A stretch of 64,000 nucleotides of DNA, taken from assembly GCA_006503475.1 (NCBI GenBank), contig RSEH01000258.1, forward strand, positions 1 to 64,000. The letters are read 5' to 3'. Positions 52,631 to 63,465 of the stretch are shown here, piece by piece. The notes beneath the pieces were generated by a model that was not told the DNA's origin, ran no database searches, and was given only the letters and a program-made list of their open reading frames with translations. Both the position numbers and the translations under genes were made by a program. How positions within the stretch are numbered: position 1 is the stretch's first letter; each line of letters begins with the position of its first letter. Source of the stretch: Stentor roeselii (lineage: Eukaryota > Ciliophora > Heterotrichea > Heterotrichida > Stentoridae).

Positions 52631-55600
52631 TTAAAATCTAAAAAAGCTATTATCCCTTGATGCTTCAAAAGCTTTTTTAAAAGCCAAAGCTCTCTGTTTT
52701 TCAAACTTTCGATAGATGTCTAATAAATTCTTGCAAAACTCATATATTCCAACTAAAGTTTGGAAAATAATAGTTAGAACCACAGAGTAAATAAAACAAG
52801 CTTCAATGTTTTTATTGTTTTCAAACTTTTTGAAGCAGAGCATAAAACTCAAGATAAATGCAATCATTGCTGCGAATTCTCCTGATAAAGATGAGAGATA
52901 TATCGAATTCTCTTTGTATGGTCTGTATATCAAGAGAAAGATTATCATCATTGAGGTGAAACCAATATGCAACCCTATCTTTAGCATTGGTTGTGAGTCT
53001 AAATAAAAATGGGCAAGAATATAAGCCAGTCTTCTAATAAAAAACAATGTATAATACTGACTACTAAAAAACCCTTTATCATTTTTAAACTCATAAAACA
53101 GAGACCCATACATACTAGTATAATCAGCATCATGATCCTGAAGTCTTTCATAAGAAATATAACTGCTAACAAACAAAAAAAAAGGAGTCAATACTACCAA
53201 AAGCTACCTAAAAATTACCATGCAAACTGTGGCAGCACCCAAGTTAAAATAACCAGCAAAAGGTTCTCGAATCTCAGACCTAATCTGCACAAGTGCAAAA
53301 ATTCCAAGATCAAGATAAGCCTGTATCCAATACCTTAAAAACATCCCATATTTGTAATTTTTCAACATTTTAAACATTGCCAAAGTGATTCTGCCAAGAG
53401 GCATCTTCGAGATAATCAAAATAAACGGATATAAAACAAGCAACATTAAAATAACTCCTAAGTTTTGACCTCCGTTTATTAAAAAGACGGAAGTTTCAAT
53501 TCCAGTGTTTTGCTGATTTTTTGATGGCTTCTCTGTAGAGGACTTGGAAAAGATGTACTGAATTGGATTTGGTAAAAAGTTGATGTCTCCGAAAGATGTG
53601 CAAAATTTTCGGATTCCTGGAGTTAAACTGTTTTTACTTATTGGTAGGTAGAGGATTAGCTGAAGGGTGTTTATTAGAAGCCAAGCTGAGGCTGGATTGG
53701 ATATCATTGAGACTCCGAGACCTGTTGATACTGAGGTTTGGGCTAAAGGTTTTGCTACTTTTGCAACTTGTGAGAGTTGAGCAGTGGCCTCTTCATAAGC
53801 TATCTCATCTAATTGAATACTTTTCTGATATTTTAATAGTAATGAACCTTTCTCGCTAAAAAAAGGGTTTTTTAGGACTTTTACAGTAAGTGTCATATTT
53901 TTCGGAATTGTTTCTAAAGGATATATAGTCAACACCACCTTTTTCTTTGAAACCAGTGAAATATCAAATGAAAATCTCTTACTTTCTGATACTGAAACAT
54001 TTACTAAAGACTTGTCTAATGTCGAGTTGATACTTTCATTGAAAGCCATGAAAATTCTATTCGAATTTTTCAATAAATCAAAATAAAAATAGTTCAAAAA
54101 GCATTTTCCATTTCTCCTAGTGCTTGTTTTGTTGCATTCACATAACCCATCCACCATATCAGCACCTTCCACACAACTAATGCAAGAATCCAAACTTATA
54201 CACTCCAAACAAAGCTCCTCACAACTTTCACAAATAATCCCATTAAAAAAACTTCCTTTTTCACAATCATCAACACAAATTCCATCTTTAACCCGAAATT
54301 CTCCAACACAAGAAATACAAAAAGTTTTATTTTTACATTCCTTGCAAGGCTCTTCACAACTCAAGCACTGTTCCAATCCATTCTCATCAAAATTCTTAAA
54401 TTTTCCATCATCACAAACACAAAAACCATCCAAGTCTATCCTAAACCCTTTTCCACATTTTTCAACACATTTTCCAGTAGATTCATTCAAGATTTCTGAG
54501 GAATTCGCACAAGTTAAGCAAGTTTCCAACTCTTCGCAAGTCTTGCAAGAAGAGTCACAAGGAGAGCATTCGAATGAATTTTCTGGATTTTTAATGAAAA
54601 AAGAACCTTGAGGACATAAACATTGCCCTTCGGCATCAGGCTGCAAGTTCCAAGCAAGGCATTTTGTGCAGAAGGTTTTTGAAGTACATTCTTGACAAGG
54701 GTTCACGCAATCAGTGCAGGTTATGAAGGGGCTTGAAGAGTCGATGATGTAAGTGCCTGTTGAACATTCGCAACCTTTGGAAGGTGATGGTTTTGAATTT
54801 CCTTTACAGGCTAGACATGTGTTGATGTTGTCGCAGGTTTGGCAGTGGGCGTGGCAGAGAGAGCATGATGGAGTGGATGGAATTGTGGAGTCTAGGTAGT
54901 AGCCTGTTTTACATTTGCATTGGCCTGTTAGGTCTTGCTCTGAATTGGCGATATTGCAAGATGAGGGAGTGCAGGGATCTGGATTAGTGCAAGTGGTACA
55001 ACTTGTATGACAAGCCACACAGGCATCTTGAGTATTAAGATTAGGATTATTAGGAAAATACCCAGACATGCAAATACATCCTTGATTTCCATTTGTTTTT
55101 GCATAGGTTGCTTTGCATTCTGAGCAGGAAGTTGAATCTGAACATTTTGAGCAGTGACTAAAGCATGATAAACATAAATAGATTCCGTTTTGTAAGCTTT
55201 TGAAATATCCAACTGCACAGGTATCGCATGAATTCGCAGTTGAACATGCTTCACAGTTAGCTAAACACTGTATACTTGAGGTGCATGAATTAATCTTGTT
55301 TAATGGAGGAATTCCAGAATAACCATATTTACAAACACATCCTGTTGCTGAGGATGAATCTGAATTAGCTTGTTCAGCGATGCAAGAGTTACAACTGTTA
55401 GCATCTCCACATGTTTTGCAATCAGGCTTGCAAGAATTGCATATAACATTTGAATATAGACTGGTGGAGCCGTAGTATCCAGGAGCACAAGCACACCCAT
55501 TTTGGGTTGCTATTGCATTATTACCGTTGCAAGTAAGACAAATTGTAGAATTAGTGCAAGTTGCACAAGCAGGTTTACATTGAACACAACTTCCTAAAAC

Positions 55601-56698
55601 CAAAGGATGATTCCCTCCATACCCAGCAGGACAAGAGCATCTTCCAGAAGTACTGAGGACAGCACCAGTCTCAACACAACCTAAACATTTTTCCGAATAA
55701 ATCCCCTCACAAATAGTACATTCTTTATAACAGCATTTATTCGACAAAGCTCTATGAGTAATCAAGCAATCCTTTGCGATTTCCAAGGCAATTCCATTAC
55801 TAAGATCATTAATACATTTAACAATCAGAGTATCATAACTAATACTACATGATTTAGAAGCACATGATTGACAACTAAGCAAAAATCCAGCAGTACAAAA
55901 TTGCCCTGAATAACAAGTAAATGATCGAGAATCTTTATAAGGGTCGTCTTCAAGCGAGATGCATCCTGCAACGTTGTTGATGATGACAGCTGGATCACAA
56001 GGAAGTTGACAAGAATCTACAAGTGTCAAGCAATTCAAGGATTGTTGGAAATTTATAAAATTTTTTGGAGGAATAGTGTTTAATATTGAAAATGAAGAAA
56101 TGAATCCTTTTATTGTTGAAGAAGATTTATGACCGATGAATGTTGCTGTTGGGGTTGAATCGGAATAGGTTACTGTTGAGATGCCGACTTGGTTTTGGTT
56201 TTTTAGTAAATATATTTTGTTTGAAGAATAGGTCACTGATATTAGCACCCAGGTTTCTAAGTATAAATTACTTGAAGGAAAACTTGATACTGATCCGGAT
56301 ATTGGGGAAGAACTCCCGAGGATAACCTCTAGGACTTCATTGATTTTTGACCTTTTTATAGTCATTATAGGTGATCCACTATTTTCTCTGAGGTACAAAA
56401 TCCCATCATCAGTATCTTCAACTTTCGTCCAGCAGTCAATAGAAAAAGAGGTTGGCAAAGTTATAGAACTCGATAAATCATTTATCGGAGGTCTTACATA
56501 CGCTTGAGATCCTTTCAAAAACACTCCACGATCAGTACAATATGCATTATCATTTAAGGTATCCGACCGATCTCCATTGACTCCATGATTACCAGATCCT
56601 GAGTAATCATAAAAGACTTCTCCAAAATTAGTAAGAAATCGATACTCAAAGACTTGAGACAATGATAGCAAGAAGAAGCAGCTCAGTAACTTCACCAT
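52631..56698 (-). CDS. Cysteine-rich LamG multi-pass membrane protein B (1,350 aa, two exons)
   Basis: Exons 56698-53219 and 53203-52631. It has the same architecture as its neighbours: signal peptide (VKLLSCFFLLSLSQVF), then EYRFLTNFGEVF and the LamG-like domain with DYSGSGNHGVNGD. About 14 cysteine-rich units follow (for example CKTCGDANSCNSC), then an 840-990 beta region and about eight membrane helices (SNPASAWLLINTLQLILYL; FFIRRLAYILAHFYL). The single 15-nt intron lies after TGC ATG, the same site as in A. Protein B matches A far better in the LamG and membrane parts than in the cysteine array, as expected if the array adapts to ligands. Confidence 0.9.
53204..53218 (-). other. 15-nt intron, shared position with paralogue A
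   Basis: Minus-strand GTAATTTTTAGGTAG; its TAG pairs would otherwise end the protein before half of the membrane domain. Confidence 0.95.
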
Positions 56699-57612
56699 TA
56701 GTTATTAAAAGACTTAACCATTACTTATTCTATCGATGCCTTGAAGTTATTAAAGCAAAAGAGAAATATTGGTACTTTGAAACATTTCTTAAGTGATTCA
56801 AACTGATCTGGCTAGTCTTCACTATTAGAAAAACCTTAAATTATGTAGAAAATTTAAGTTTCAACTCGAATTAAAACTTTTATATCTAGTTTTAGATAAA
56901 TCTTTAAAGAGACCTGAAATAGTTTATTTGATCTTCTAAGCATGAGTATATCGGATTGCACTCTCACTATTTGGATTACTAGAATTAAGATAATCATACG
57001 GCCTTCAAAAGAACTTAGTGGCGCAAGTGGTATATAAGTGGAAGTTAAAGACATAAATTTTTTATAGAATTACAAGTTTTTTTATTAATCTTGTTTCAGT
57101 GAATCAAGTTTGGATTGTGTGCTTTAGGTAAACAATTACGAAGATTATTGAAGAAGCTTATATATAGTAAAGTTTGATGAATATTCAACAAATCTTCAAA
57201 TAAAATTGTTTGAAATTCAGATTAAAACTAGGAAAATTAAAGAGTTTCTAAGTATAACTTTAAATATTAAATAGAGGGAACTAGGATGATTTGTAAAGGA
57301 AATAGCTTGATAAAATATAAAGTTTGGAAAAAAATGCTATATATGAATATTATTGACTAATTCAAATATCAATTACACCCAAAATTGAACTCTTATAAAA
57401 AGCTTTTTTACAGTGTTTAAATCTTTTAGAATTTTAAAAATTTTGAAACCGTGTGTCTAAACCCTTGAAAATTTAATTTTATACCTAAACTTAATTCAAC
57501 CAAATTATTTATTTCCAAAGACAACTTGTTACTCCATTTATTCAATTAACTTAAATGCTTCCACCTCATCAAATCTTCACTAATCAAAATATTCTTAAAA
57601 TTATTAATCTAT
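56699..57612. other. Gene-free spacer between paralogues B and C
   Basis: AT-rich. A 66-codon minus-strand frame at 57054-56854 has no cysteine repeat or other similarity to the neighbours and no coding bias that convinces me. Upstream of B the plus strand is not clearly G/T-biased. Confidence 0.5.
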
Positions 57613-60600
57613 TTATTTGATAGATAGAGTAGAATGCGCTCCAACAAATTTCATGGCTCTTTCCTTTTCAAGTTTCTTATAAATCTCAAAAACCACTACA
57701 AAGAACTCAAAAAGACTAATCAAAGTTTGCAAAGCCATACACAAAAACGTTCCAAAAATAAAAAACCCATCTAAAACCTCTGCATTTTCATTGACTCCTG
57801 GAATAGCAAGTAATAAATTAACCATCATAGCATTAAAAACAGCGATTTCTCCAATAAAACAAGAAATAATAACAGTTTTTTCTTTATGCGGTCTGAAATA
57901 AACAATAAAACCCAAGGTAAAGACAGTGAATGCAAGATGAATACCCATCTTAACAAAATGCCACTGATCAAGGTAAAAATGCGCCAAGACATACGAAAGT
58001 CTTCTAACAAAGAAAATCGTGTAAAACTGTGTGCTAATCAATCCTTTATCATTTTTAAACTCATAAAAAAGTGACCCATACTTGATTTTATACTCCTCAT
58101 CTCTTTGATCTTTAATCCTGCTGAAAGAAACATAGCTACAAACAAACAGAAAAGGAGCAGTAAGCACAACGATAATCATCACCACAGTAGCTGAACCCAA
58201 ATTAAAATACCCTTGTCCCGGGATATTAATTGAAGCCATCATCTGAACCAAAGCGAAAATCGCCAGGTCGAGGTACGCCTGAATCCAATATCTAAGAAAA
58301 AGTCCATATCTGTAATTTTTCAAAATTCTCTGCAATTTCAAAGACATCTCCGTTAAAGGTACTTTTGAAAGCATTACAATAAAAGGACATAAAATAATCA
58401 TCAATATCAGAACACTTGCATTTTGTCCTGCATTCACCCAAAAAACAGATGTTTCGATTCCCGCTGATTGCAAGTCGTCGTTCGGAGGGTCTGATGCGTC
58501 CTCGTCGAACATGTAACTTATTGGGTTTGGAAGAATGTTGAAACCGGCCAACGCAGTACAGAAATTTTTTATGTTGGTTGTCATGAAGTTTGAACTTATT
58601 GGAAGGTAGGAGATTAATTGAAGAGTGTTCACAAGGATCCATGCTGAGGCTGGGTTAGACATCAATGATATGCCAAGAGTCGTGAAAACTGATGATGAGG
58701 CCATCGCCTTTGCCTTGTTTATTACTGCTTTTACTGCAGGACTTGTTACGTTTAAAAGGAATTCGTCTAAAGTTATGGAAGCTGAATATTTTAGAAGGGT
58801 TGAGCCCTGAGCGCTTTCGAGTGGGTTTTGGGTTATTTTTATTTTTAGTTCTGTGTTTTTGGAGATCGATGATTTGAAGTGCAGGGAAAATATGTATTTT
58901 TTGGTAGATTTCGCAGAAAAGTCGAAGTCTGGCTCACCTTTACCCGCAATGTAAAGGCTGAAGTTATTCCGACTTAAATCCTCTTCTAATGATTCATTAA
59001 AAGTCAAAAAGATTCTTTTTCCATCCTTTGACAACTCAAACTTAAAAACCTCTTTAACACATTTTCCATCAACATTTTTACTTTTTTTACATTCACAAGT
59101 CTCTTTTTCATTATTCCACTCAGCATGTTCAGTGCAATTACTACAACTCACAGAATTTTCACAAATTTCACAAAGATCCTGACATTTCTCACAAGTTGTT
59201 ACATTTGGAAATTCACCTTCATCACATTGAAGAGTGCAAGTTCCATCATTTGTATTAAGAGTATGATAACTATGAATGCATTTCGTGCAAAAAATTTCAT
59301 TTTTGCAGTATTCACAAGGATCTTCACATTTTTCACAAACATATATATTATCTGAAATAGTTTTCATATAAAAACCTTTTGAGCAAACACAATTTTCATC
59401 ACTTTTAGATGAATTTTGAGGGCAATTGCAGGATCCATCAGCTAAATTCAAGGTTTCGAAGCAATTCGTGCATTTTGATTCTTCGCATTCCTTGCATCCG
59501 GTTTCGCATTTAATGCATTTCGAATCTTTTTTGTAAAACCCTTCCTGGCAGCCACAGATTCCATTTTCAGCAATGCTTCCATCTTCGCAAATAATACAAT
59601 AATCCTTTTTAGAACAAGTTTTGCATTTTTCACTGCATTGCTCACAAGAATCATCAGACAAGAAATATCTATCTTTACATTCACACTTTCCAGAATTTAA
59701 TATTGAATTTTCTCCACAACTTGTGCAGCTTTCATCACTTGTGCACTCAGAACATCTCTTTGGACAGTCTTCACATTTATGCTTTGACAAAAACTTTCCT
59801 GGTGAACATGAAAGACATTCATCAGCACTTTCACAAGTATTACATTTTTCAGGGCATTTTTTACATTTCGAACCATTATCATGGCCTTCGTAATACCCAT
59901 CTTCACAATCTTCTAATTTTCTTTGACTTGAATTTTTAGGATTTGATTCGAATTTTTGTTTGGAGCAAGATTCGGAAGTGTTCAGATGAAGGTTCATTGG
60001 AGTGAAACTTGTTTTGCATTTACAGCCTGCTGGAAAAGTAGGCTCAGCGTTTTCAGCTTTGCAGATAAGACATTTGGATGAATCGATACAAGATTTGCAA
60101 TGATCGTGACAAGGAATGCAAGAATCTCCAAAATTTCCTAGAAAATACCCCTCCTTGCATGAAAGACATGACAATCTCTGAGTACAAACTGAGCAATACT
60201 TCAAGCATGGCATGCAAAAAGCAGTCTTGTTATTATGAAACGAAATAAAAAACCCTTCAAAACATGTGCAACTATTTCCAATAAATACCGAATTTTCAGG
60301 GCAAATACAATTTCCTAACTCACAGAGCAAGCAGCTTCTATCACAACTAAAACCAATAAGCTCTCCATTAATCTCTTTACTTTTTCGATCAAAATCAATA
60401 CAAGAAAACATGTCAAAATTCATTCCGCTTTCACAAGAAGAGCAAGACTCACACTTTAAAAATTTCAGAATTTCTGAATACTCCGAATTAATCTTCAAAT
60501 CTTTTTCAAATCCTGAAGGAAGACACCCCGAACTATTCCCTATTAAAATTGATGGAAAACAAGAAGATTCACAACGTTCAACCTTCGAAAAGCACCTACT

Positions 60601-61263
60601 CGACTCACTCTCCGAAATCAAAACATTATAACTAAAAAGGTCTGATAACGAAAACAAAGCAATCAAAGCTTTTGCACTGTGAAGAGAAGAATGTCCAATA
60701 AAACTAGTTCTGATGCTCGTTTCAAAGTAATTCATTTCGAAAGATTTTAAAACTTTCCTATTTTTTAAAATAGTCATTTTACCTGAAGAGCAACTGATTG
60801 ACAAGTAAAACCATTCAGCTAAATAAAGTTTACAAATAGAAAAATAACTTGGAATTGTTTCTATCTTTGAAAGTTGAAAGTCTCTGAGGATAACTTCTAG
60901 ACCTTCTTTTTCAGAACTTTGAGAAATAATCAACTCTGAAAAAAATGGCTGACTTCTGAAAAATATTATACCTGGCGATGTGTCTAATGGTAAAATCCAC
61001 ATCTGCATCAGAAAAGAACTCCCAAGGCTTGGGCTGTCCTTTACTATGTCATTCGGGGGAAGCTGGACACATCCTGCTTCTCCATTCAAGAAAATTCCTC
61101 GGTCTGAGACCTGAAGATTTCCAGTGGTCGTGAATGAGTTCACCCCATTCACCCCATGCAGGCCATTTCCTGAATAATCGAAGAAAACTTCACCGAAATT
61201 GTGAAGAAATCTATATTCTTGTGCATGGGAATACATGAAGATTAGCAGAAATCGGAGAACCAT
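57613..61263 (-). CDS. Cysteine-rich LamG multi-pass membrane protein C (1,216 aa, intronless)
   Basis: Signal peptide (VLRFLLIFMYSHA) and EYRFLHNFGEVF with DYSGNGLHGVNG open a LamG-like domain (to about 230). The cysteine array (about 255-745) is shorter than in A and B and contains a highly charged insert (about 430-460). A beta region and eight membrane helices follow (SNPASAWILVNTLQLISYL; FFVRRLSYVLAHFYL; FRPHKEK). At the site of the A/B intron the frame simply continues (ATVVMIIVVLTAPFLF), so this copy has lost the intron or never had it. Third member of a head-to-tail array on the minus strand; TAA stop. Confidence 0.92.
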   Translation of the reverse strand: MVLRFLLIFMYSHAQEYRFLHNFGEVFFDYSGNGLHGVNGVNSFTTTGNLQVSDRGIFLNGEAGCVQLPPNDIVKDSPSLGSSFLMQMWILPLDTSPGIIFFRSQPFFSELIISQSSEKEGLEVILRDFQLSKIETIPSYFSICKLYLAEWFYLSISCSSGKMTILKNRKVLKSFEMNYFETSIRTSFIGHSSLHSAKALIALFSLSDLFSYNVLISESESSRCFSKVERCESSCFPSILIGNSSGCLPSGFEKDLKINSEYSEILKFLKCESCSSCESGMNFDMFSCIDFDRKSKEINGELIGFSCDRSCLLCELGNCICPENSVFIGNSCTCFEGFFISFHNNKTAFCMPCLKYCSVCTQRLSCLSCKEGYFLGNFGDSCIPCHDHCKSCIDSSKCLICKAENAEPTFPAGCKCKTSFTPMNLHLNTSESCSKQKFESNPKNSSQRKLEDCEDGYYEGHDNGSKCKKCPEKCNTCESADECLSCSPGKFLSKHKCEDCPKRCSECTSDESCTSCGENSILNSGKCECKDRYFLSDDSCEQCSEKCKTCSKKDYCIICEDGSIAENGICGCQEGFYKKDSKCIKCETGCKECEESKCTNCFETLNLADGSCNCPQNSSKSDENCVCSKGFYMKTISDNIYVCEKCEDPCEYCKNEIFCTKCIHSYHTLNTNDGTCTLQCDEGEFPNVTTCEKCQDLCEICENSVSCSNCTEHAEWNNEKETCECKKSKNVDGKCVKEVFKFELSKDGKRIFLTFNESLEEDLSRNNFSLYIAGKGEPDFDFSAKSTKKYIFSLHFKSSISKNTELKIKITQNPLESAQGSTLLKYSASITLDEFLLNVTSPAVKAVINKAKAMASSSVFTTLGISLMSNPASAWILVNTLQLISYLPISSNFMTTNIKNFCTALAGFNILPNPISYMFDEDASDPPNDDLQSAGIETSVFWVNAGQNASVLILMIILCPFIVMLSKVPLTEMSLKLQRILKNYRYGLFLRYWIQAYLDLAIFALVQMMASINIPGQGYFNLGSATVVMIIVVLTAPFLFVCSYVSFSRIKDQRDEEYKIKYGSLFYEFKNDKGLISTQFYTIFFVRRLSYVLAHFYLDQWHFVKMGIHLAFTVFTLGFIVYFRPHKEKTVIISCFIGEIAVFNAMMVNLLLAIPGVNENAEVLDGFFIFGTFLCMALQTLISLFEFFVVVFEIYKKLEKERAMKFVGAHSTLSIK

Positions 61264-61454
61264 TTATCAGAAAAGTTCATCTTATAACTTAGGAGAACAA
61301 GTGAAATTTTAATAAAAAACATAGCTAAAGATTAACGAGTATTGTTGAAAACTTCGAAGTGATCACAATAAAATACCTGAAGTTTTTTGTATTCTTTAGT
61401 ATTATTAACAATTGATTTATTATTCCTCTACTTCCCTAATACTAAAAAATCAAT

Positions 61455-62969
61455 TTACTTATTGTTATCAAATAAACTATTATAAGTCTTTTTATTCCAG
61501 TGCTCTTTATCACTGTAAAAACCTGGTCCAGGACTCGGGTTTTCCTTTAACTTAAATCTTTTGTCTTTCGAGGTGATGACTGATTTTGAAGGACTCATAT
61601 CCTTCAATCGATACGAGGTCGGCCCAGGAACATTATTTTTTTTATCCTTGACCCATCTCTCAGACTGTGCATTAAAAGCAATTTTAGGACTATCATCTCT
61701 TAAATTGATATGAGTCCTAACTTCACTTTTCACCCTTCCAAAGTCATTAGTCACTTCATAAGACCCAGGAGGTGGAATGCTCCTCAAAGAAGACTCTTCA
61801 GGCATTCTTTTCGACTTACTCACAAATACTGAACTGCCCTTGTGCAAAGCTGAGTTATGCACCCCGACCTGTCTTTCAGATTCATAATGCCCTGGGCCAG
61901 GAATTGCGCTTTTATTGTCATTAAATCTTTTTTCAGTACATCCAAAGACTCCATATTTTCCCCAGACCTTCTTCTGAAACTCGTCTCCATGATAAGAACC
62001 TGGACCTGGACTTAAAAATGAATTTTCTTTGAATCTCGTTTCTTTAGTAGTGAATGGAACTTTAGAACTACTCAATTTTTGCTTGTCTGGAGTTAATTGA
62101 AAGTTGTAGCTTCCAGGACCTAGATTAGTGTTATGAGAAGGTGAGGAACTGAATCTTTGAACACAACTTCCGAAGTTTTGAGGCGAGTAAGGATTTGGGT
62201 TTGGAGTGAAAGCTCCTCGAAAGTCGTATTTTCCAGGACCTGGAACACTAACAGCTTCATTTATTTCCGCATTGACATCTGTAGGTCTTTTACTTGCACT
62301 GATGAAAACAGCATTAGGCTTGATTTTGTATTTTGGCTCGATTTCTACTTTTGAGTAACTTCCAGGACCTGGGCATTCGTTTTTATTAACAAAAGTGTCA
62401 CGTTGGCTGTTTTTGCTTTTTTTCCAATCTAGACCTTTGCTGAGGTTTGAAGGTTTCAAGTTGTAATGACCTGGCCCTACTGATTCTTTTGAATCTCCTC
62501 CAATAACGGCTGGACCTTTGTGGATTACCAACTCTCCTGTCGTTGTTTCTTCATATCCGTACCCGAGACGGGGAATTGAAGGAGCTGATGGCAAACGAAC
62601 CCAATTTGCTGAGTTTTCAAGTCTTGCTGGTAATCTTTTGCTTGTCCAGCTTGCTTTTATGTTGTAGCTTCCTGGACCTGGAACTGCCTCTTTTTTTAAG
62701 TCGAATCTTGAACTGTGACTTGCAAAAGCTGATGAATGGCCTGGGCCTTGTCTACCACGGTGCTTGGGGTACAGGTCCAAATAAGACCCAGGTCCGGGAG
62801 TATAAATTTTTTTATCAGTCGACTTTTCAACCGATGAGCTAAAAGGAGCGAAATTAGTGACTTTCTTATAATCATTAATCCCGATATACGACCCAGGTCC
62901 AAGTTCTCCATTCTGTCCAGTTAAAACAAGTTTCCGTTCAGCCCTCGCAACAAAAGCCATTATATCCAA
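61455..62969 (-). CDS. STPGR/SHIPPO-repeat protein (504 aa)
   Basis: About 13 sperm-tail PG-rich repeats (PGPGSY, GPGHY, PGPGKY and variants) are spread along the whole length, about 30-40 residues apart. The spacing and sequence match SHIPPO1/ODF3-type and CFAP microtubule-lumen or axoneme-associated proteins of cilia. That fits a ciliate with many cilia and cortical microtubules. Single exon, TAA stop. The start lies 19 bp after the stop of the secreted-protein gene upstream. Confidence 0.93.
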   Translation of the reverse strand: MDIMAFVARAERKLVLTGQNGELGPGSYIGINDYKKVTNFAPFSSSVEKSTDKKIYTPGPGSYLDLYPKHRGRQGPGHSSAFASHSSRFDLKKEAVPGPGSYNIKASWTSKRLPARLENSANWVRLPSAPSIPRLGYGYEETTTGELVIHKGPAVIGGDSKESVGPGHYNLKPSNLSKGLDWKKSKNSQRDTFVNKNECPGPGSYSKVEIEPKYKIKPNAVFISASKRPTDVNAEINEAVSVPGPGKYDFRGAFTPNPNPYSPQNFGSCVQRFSSSPSHNTNLGPGSYNFQLTPDKQKLSSSKVPFTTKETRFKENSFLSPGPGSYHGDEFQKKVWGKYGVFGCTEKRFNDNKSAIPGPGHYESERQVGVHNSALHKGSSVFVSKSKRMPEESSLRSIPPPGSYEVTNDFGRVKSEVRTHINLRDDSPKIAFNAQSERWVKDKKNNVPGPTSYRLKDMSPSKSVITSKDKRFKLKENPSPGPGFYSDKEHWNKKTYNSLFDNNK

Positions 62970-62988
62970 GTAGTCATTATCTTACTAA

Positions 62989-63465
62989 CTAATTCAGACT
63001 CCAGCCAACAAGTTTCTCAAAAGCGTCTCCATAGGCTTTTCCACAATTGTAATAATTGGAAGCGCAGTTCATGATGGTCTGATAGTCTTGGAAGATGGCC
63101 TGTCCATTGGTCAGGTAGTTCTGGACCAAGATTTCCCAGCCACCCTTTGATAAGATCTTCTTCAGCTGGGTATTCAGCGAAGCGAAGTCGCAGGAATAAG
63201 CTGAGTTATAAGTAGTGACCACTGCTTGCATCGCGTTTAAAGTGTTGATCACGTCTTGCATGTTCTGGTTCTTCACTTTGAAGTCGTCAGCAACCGTGTA
63301 AATCGCGTTGGTCAGGCTGATCAGGCTCGCGCTGCAGGTGCCTGGAAGGTTTCCTTTCGCTCCGATTCCGTCGAAGAAGCCGTTCACAAAGTCTTGAGTT
63401 GGGGTCGCTGTCAGATCGGCCGCGGAGAAGGCTATCAAAGCTGCTAAGAGAGTCACTTTGAACAT
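62989..63465 (-). CDS. Small secreted protein (158 aa) with signal peptide
   Basis: The only in-frame ATG that gives a sensible start is at 63465 (ATAAAAATGTTC). It yields the signal peptide FKVTLLAALIAFSAADL. The mature part is helical with four cysteines, likely two disulfides (GTCSAS, YSCDF, MNCAS, YNCGK). The gene is clearly richer in G and C at third positions than its neighbours, which suggests high expression. The family is not recognised; a lumenal, vacuolar or secreted protein is expected. TAG stop. Confidence 0.85.
   Translation of the reverse strand: MFKVTLLAALIAFSAADLTATPTQDFVNGFFDGIGAKGNLPGTCSASLISLTNAIYTVADDFKVKNQNMQDVINTLNAMQAVVTTYNSAYSCDFASLNTQLKKILSKGGWEILVQNYLTNGQAIFQDYQTIMNCASNYYNCGKAYGDAFEKLVGWSLN

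Noticed and set aside
52631-53200. Separate small membrane-protein genes at 47792-48364 and 52631-53203
   Set aside because: Each is the last exon of its cysteine-rich gene; paralogue C encodes the same region without interruption.
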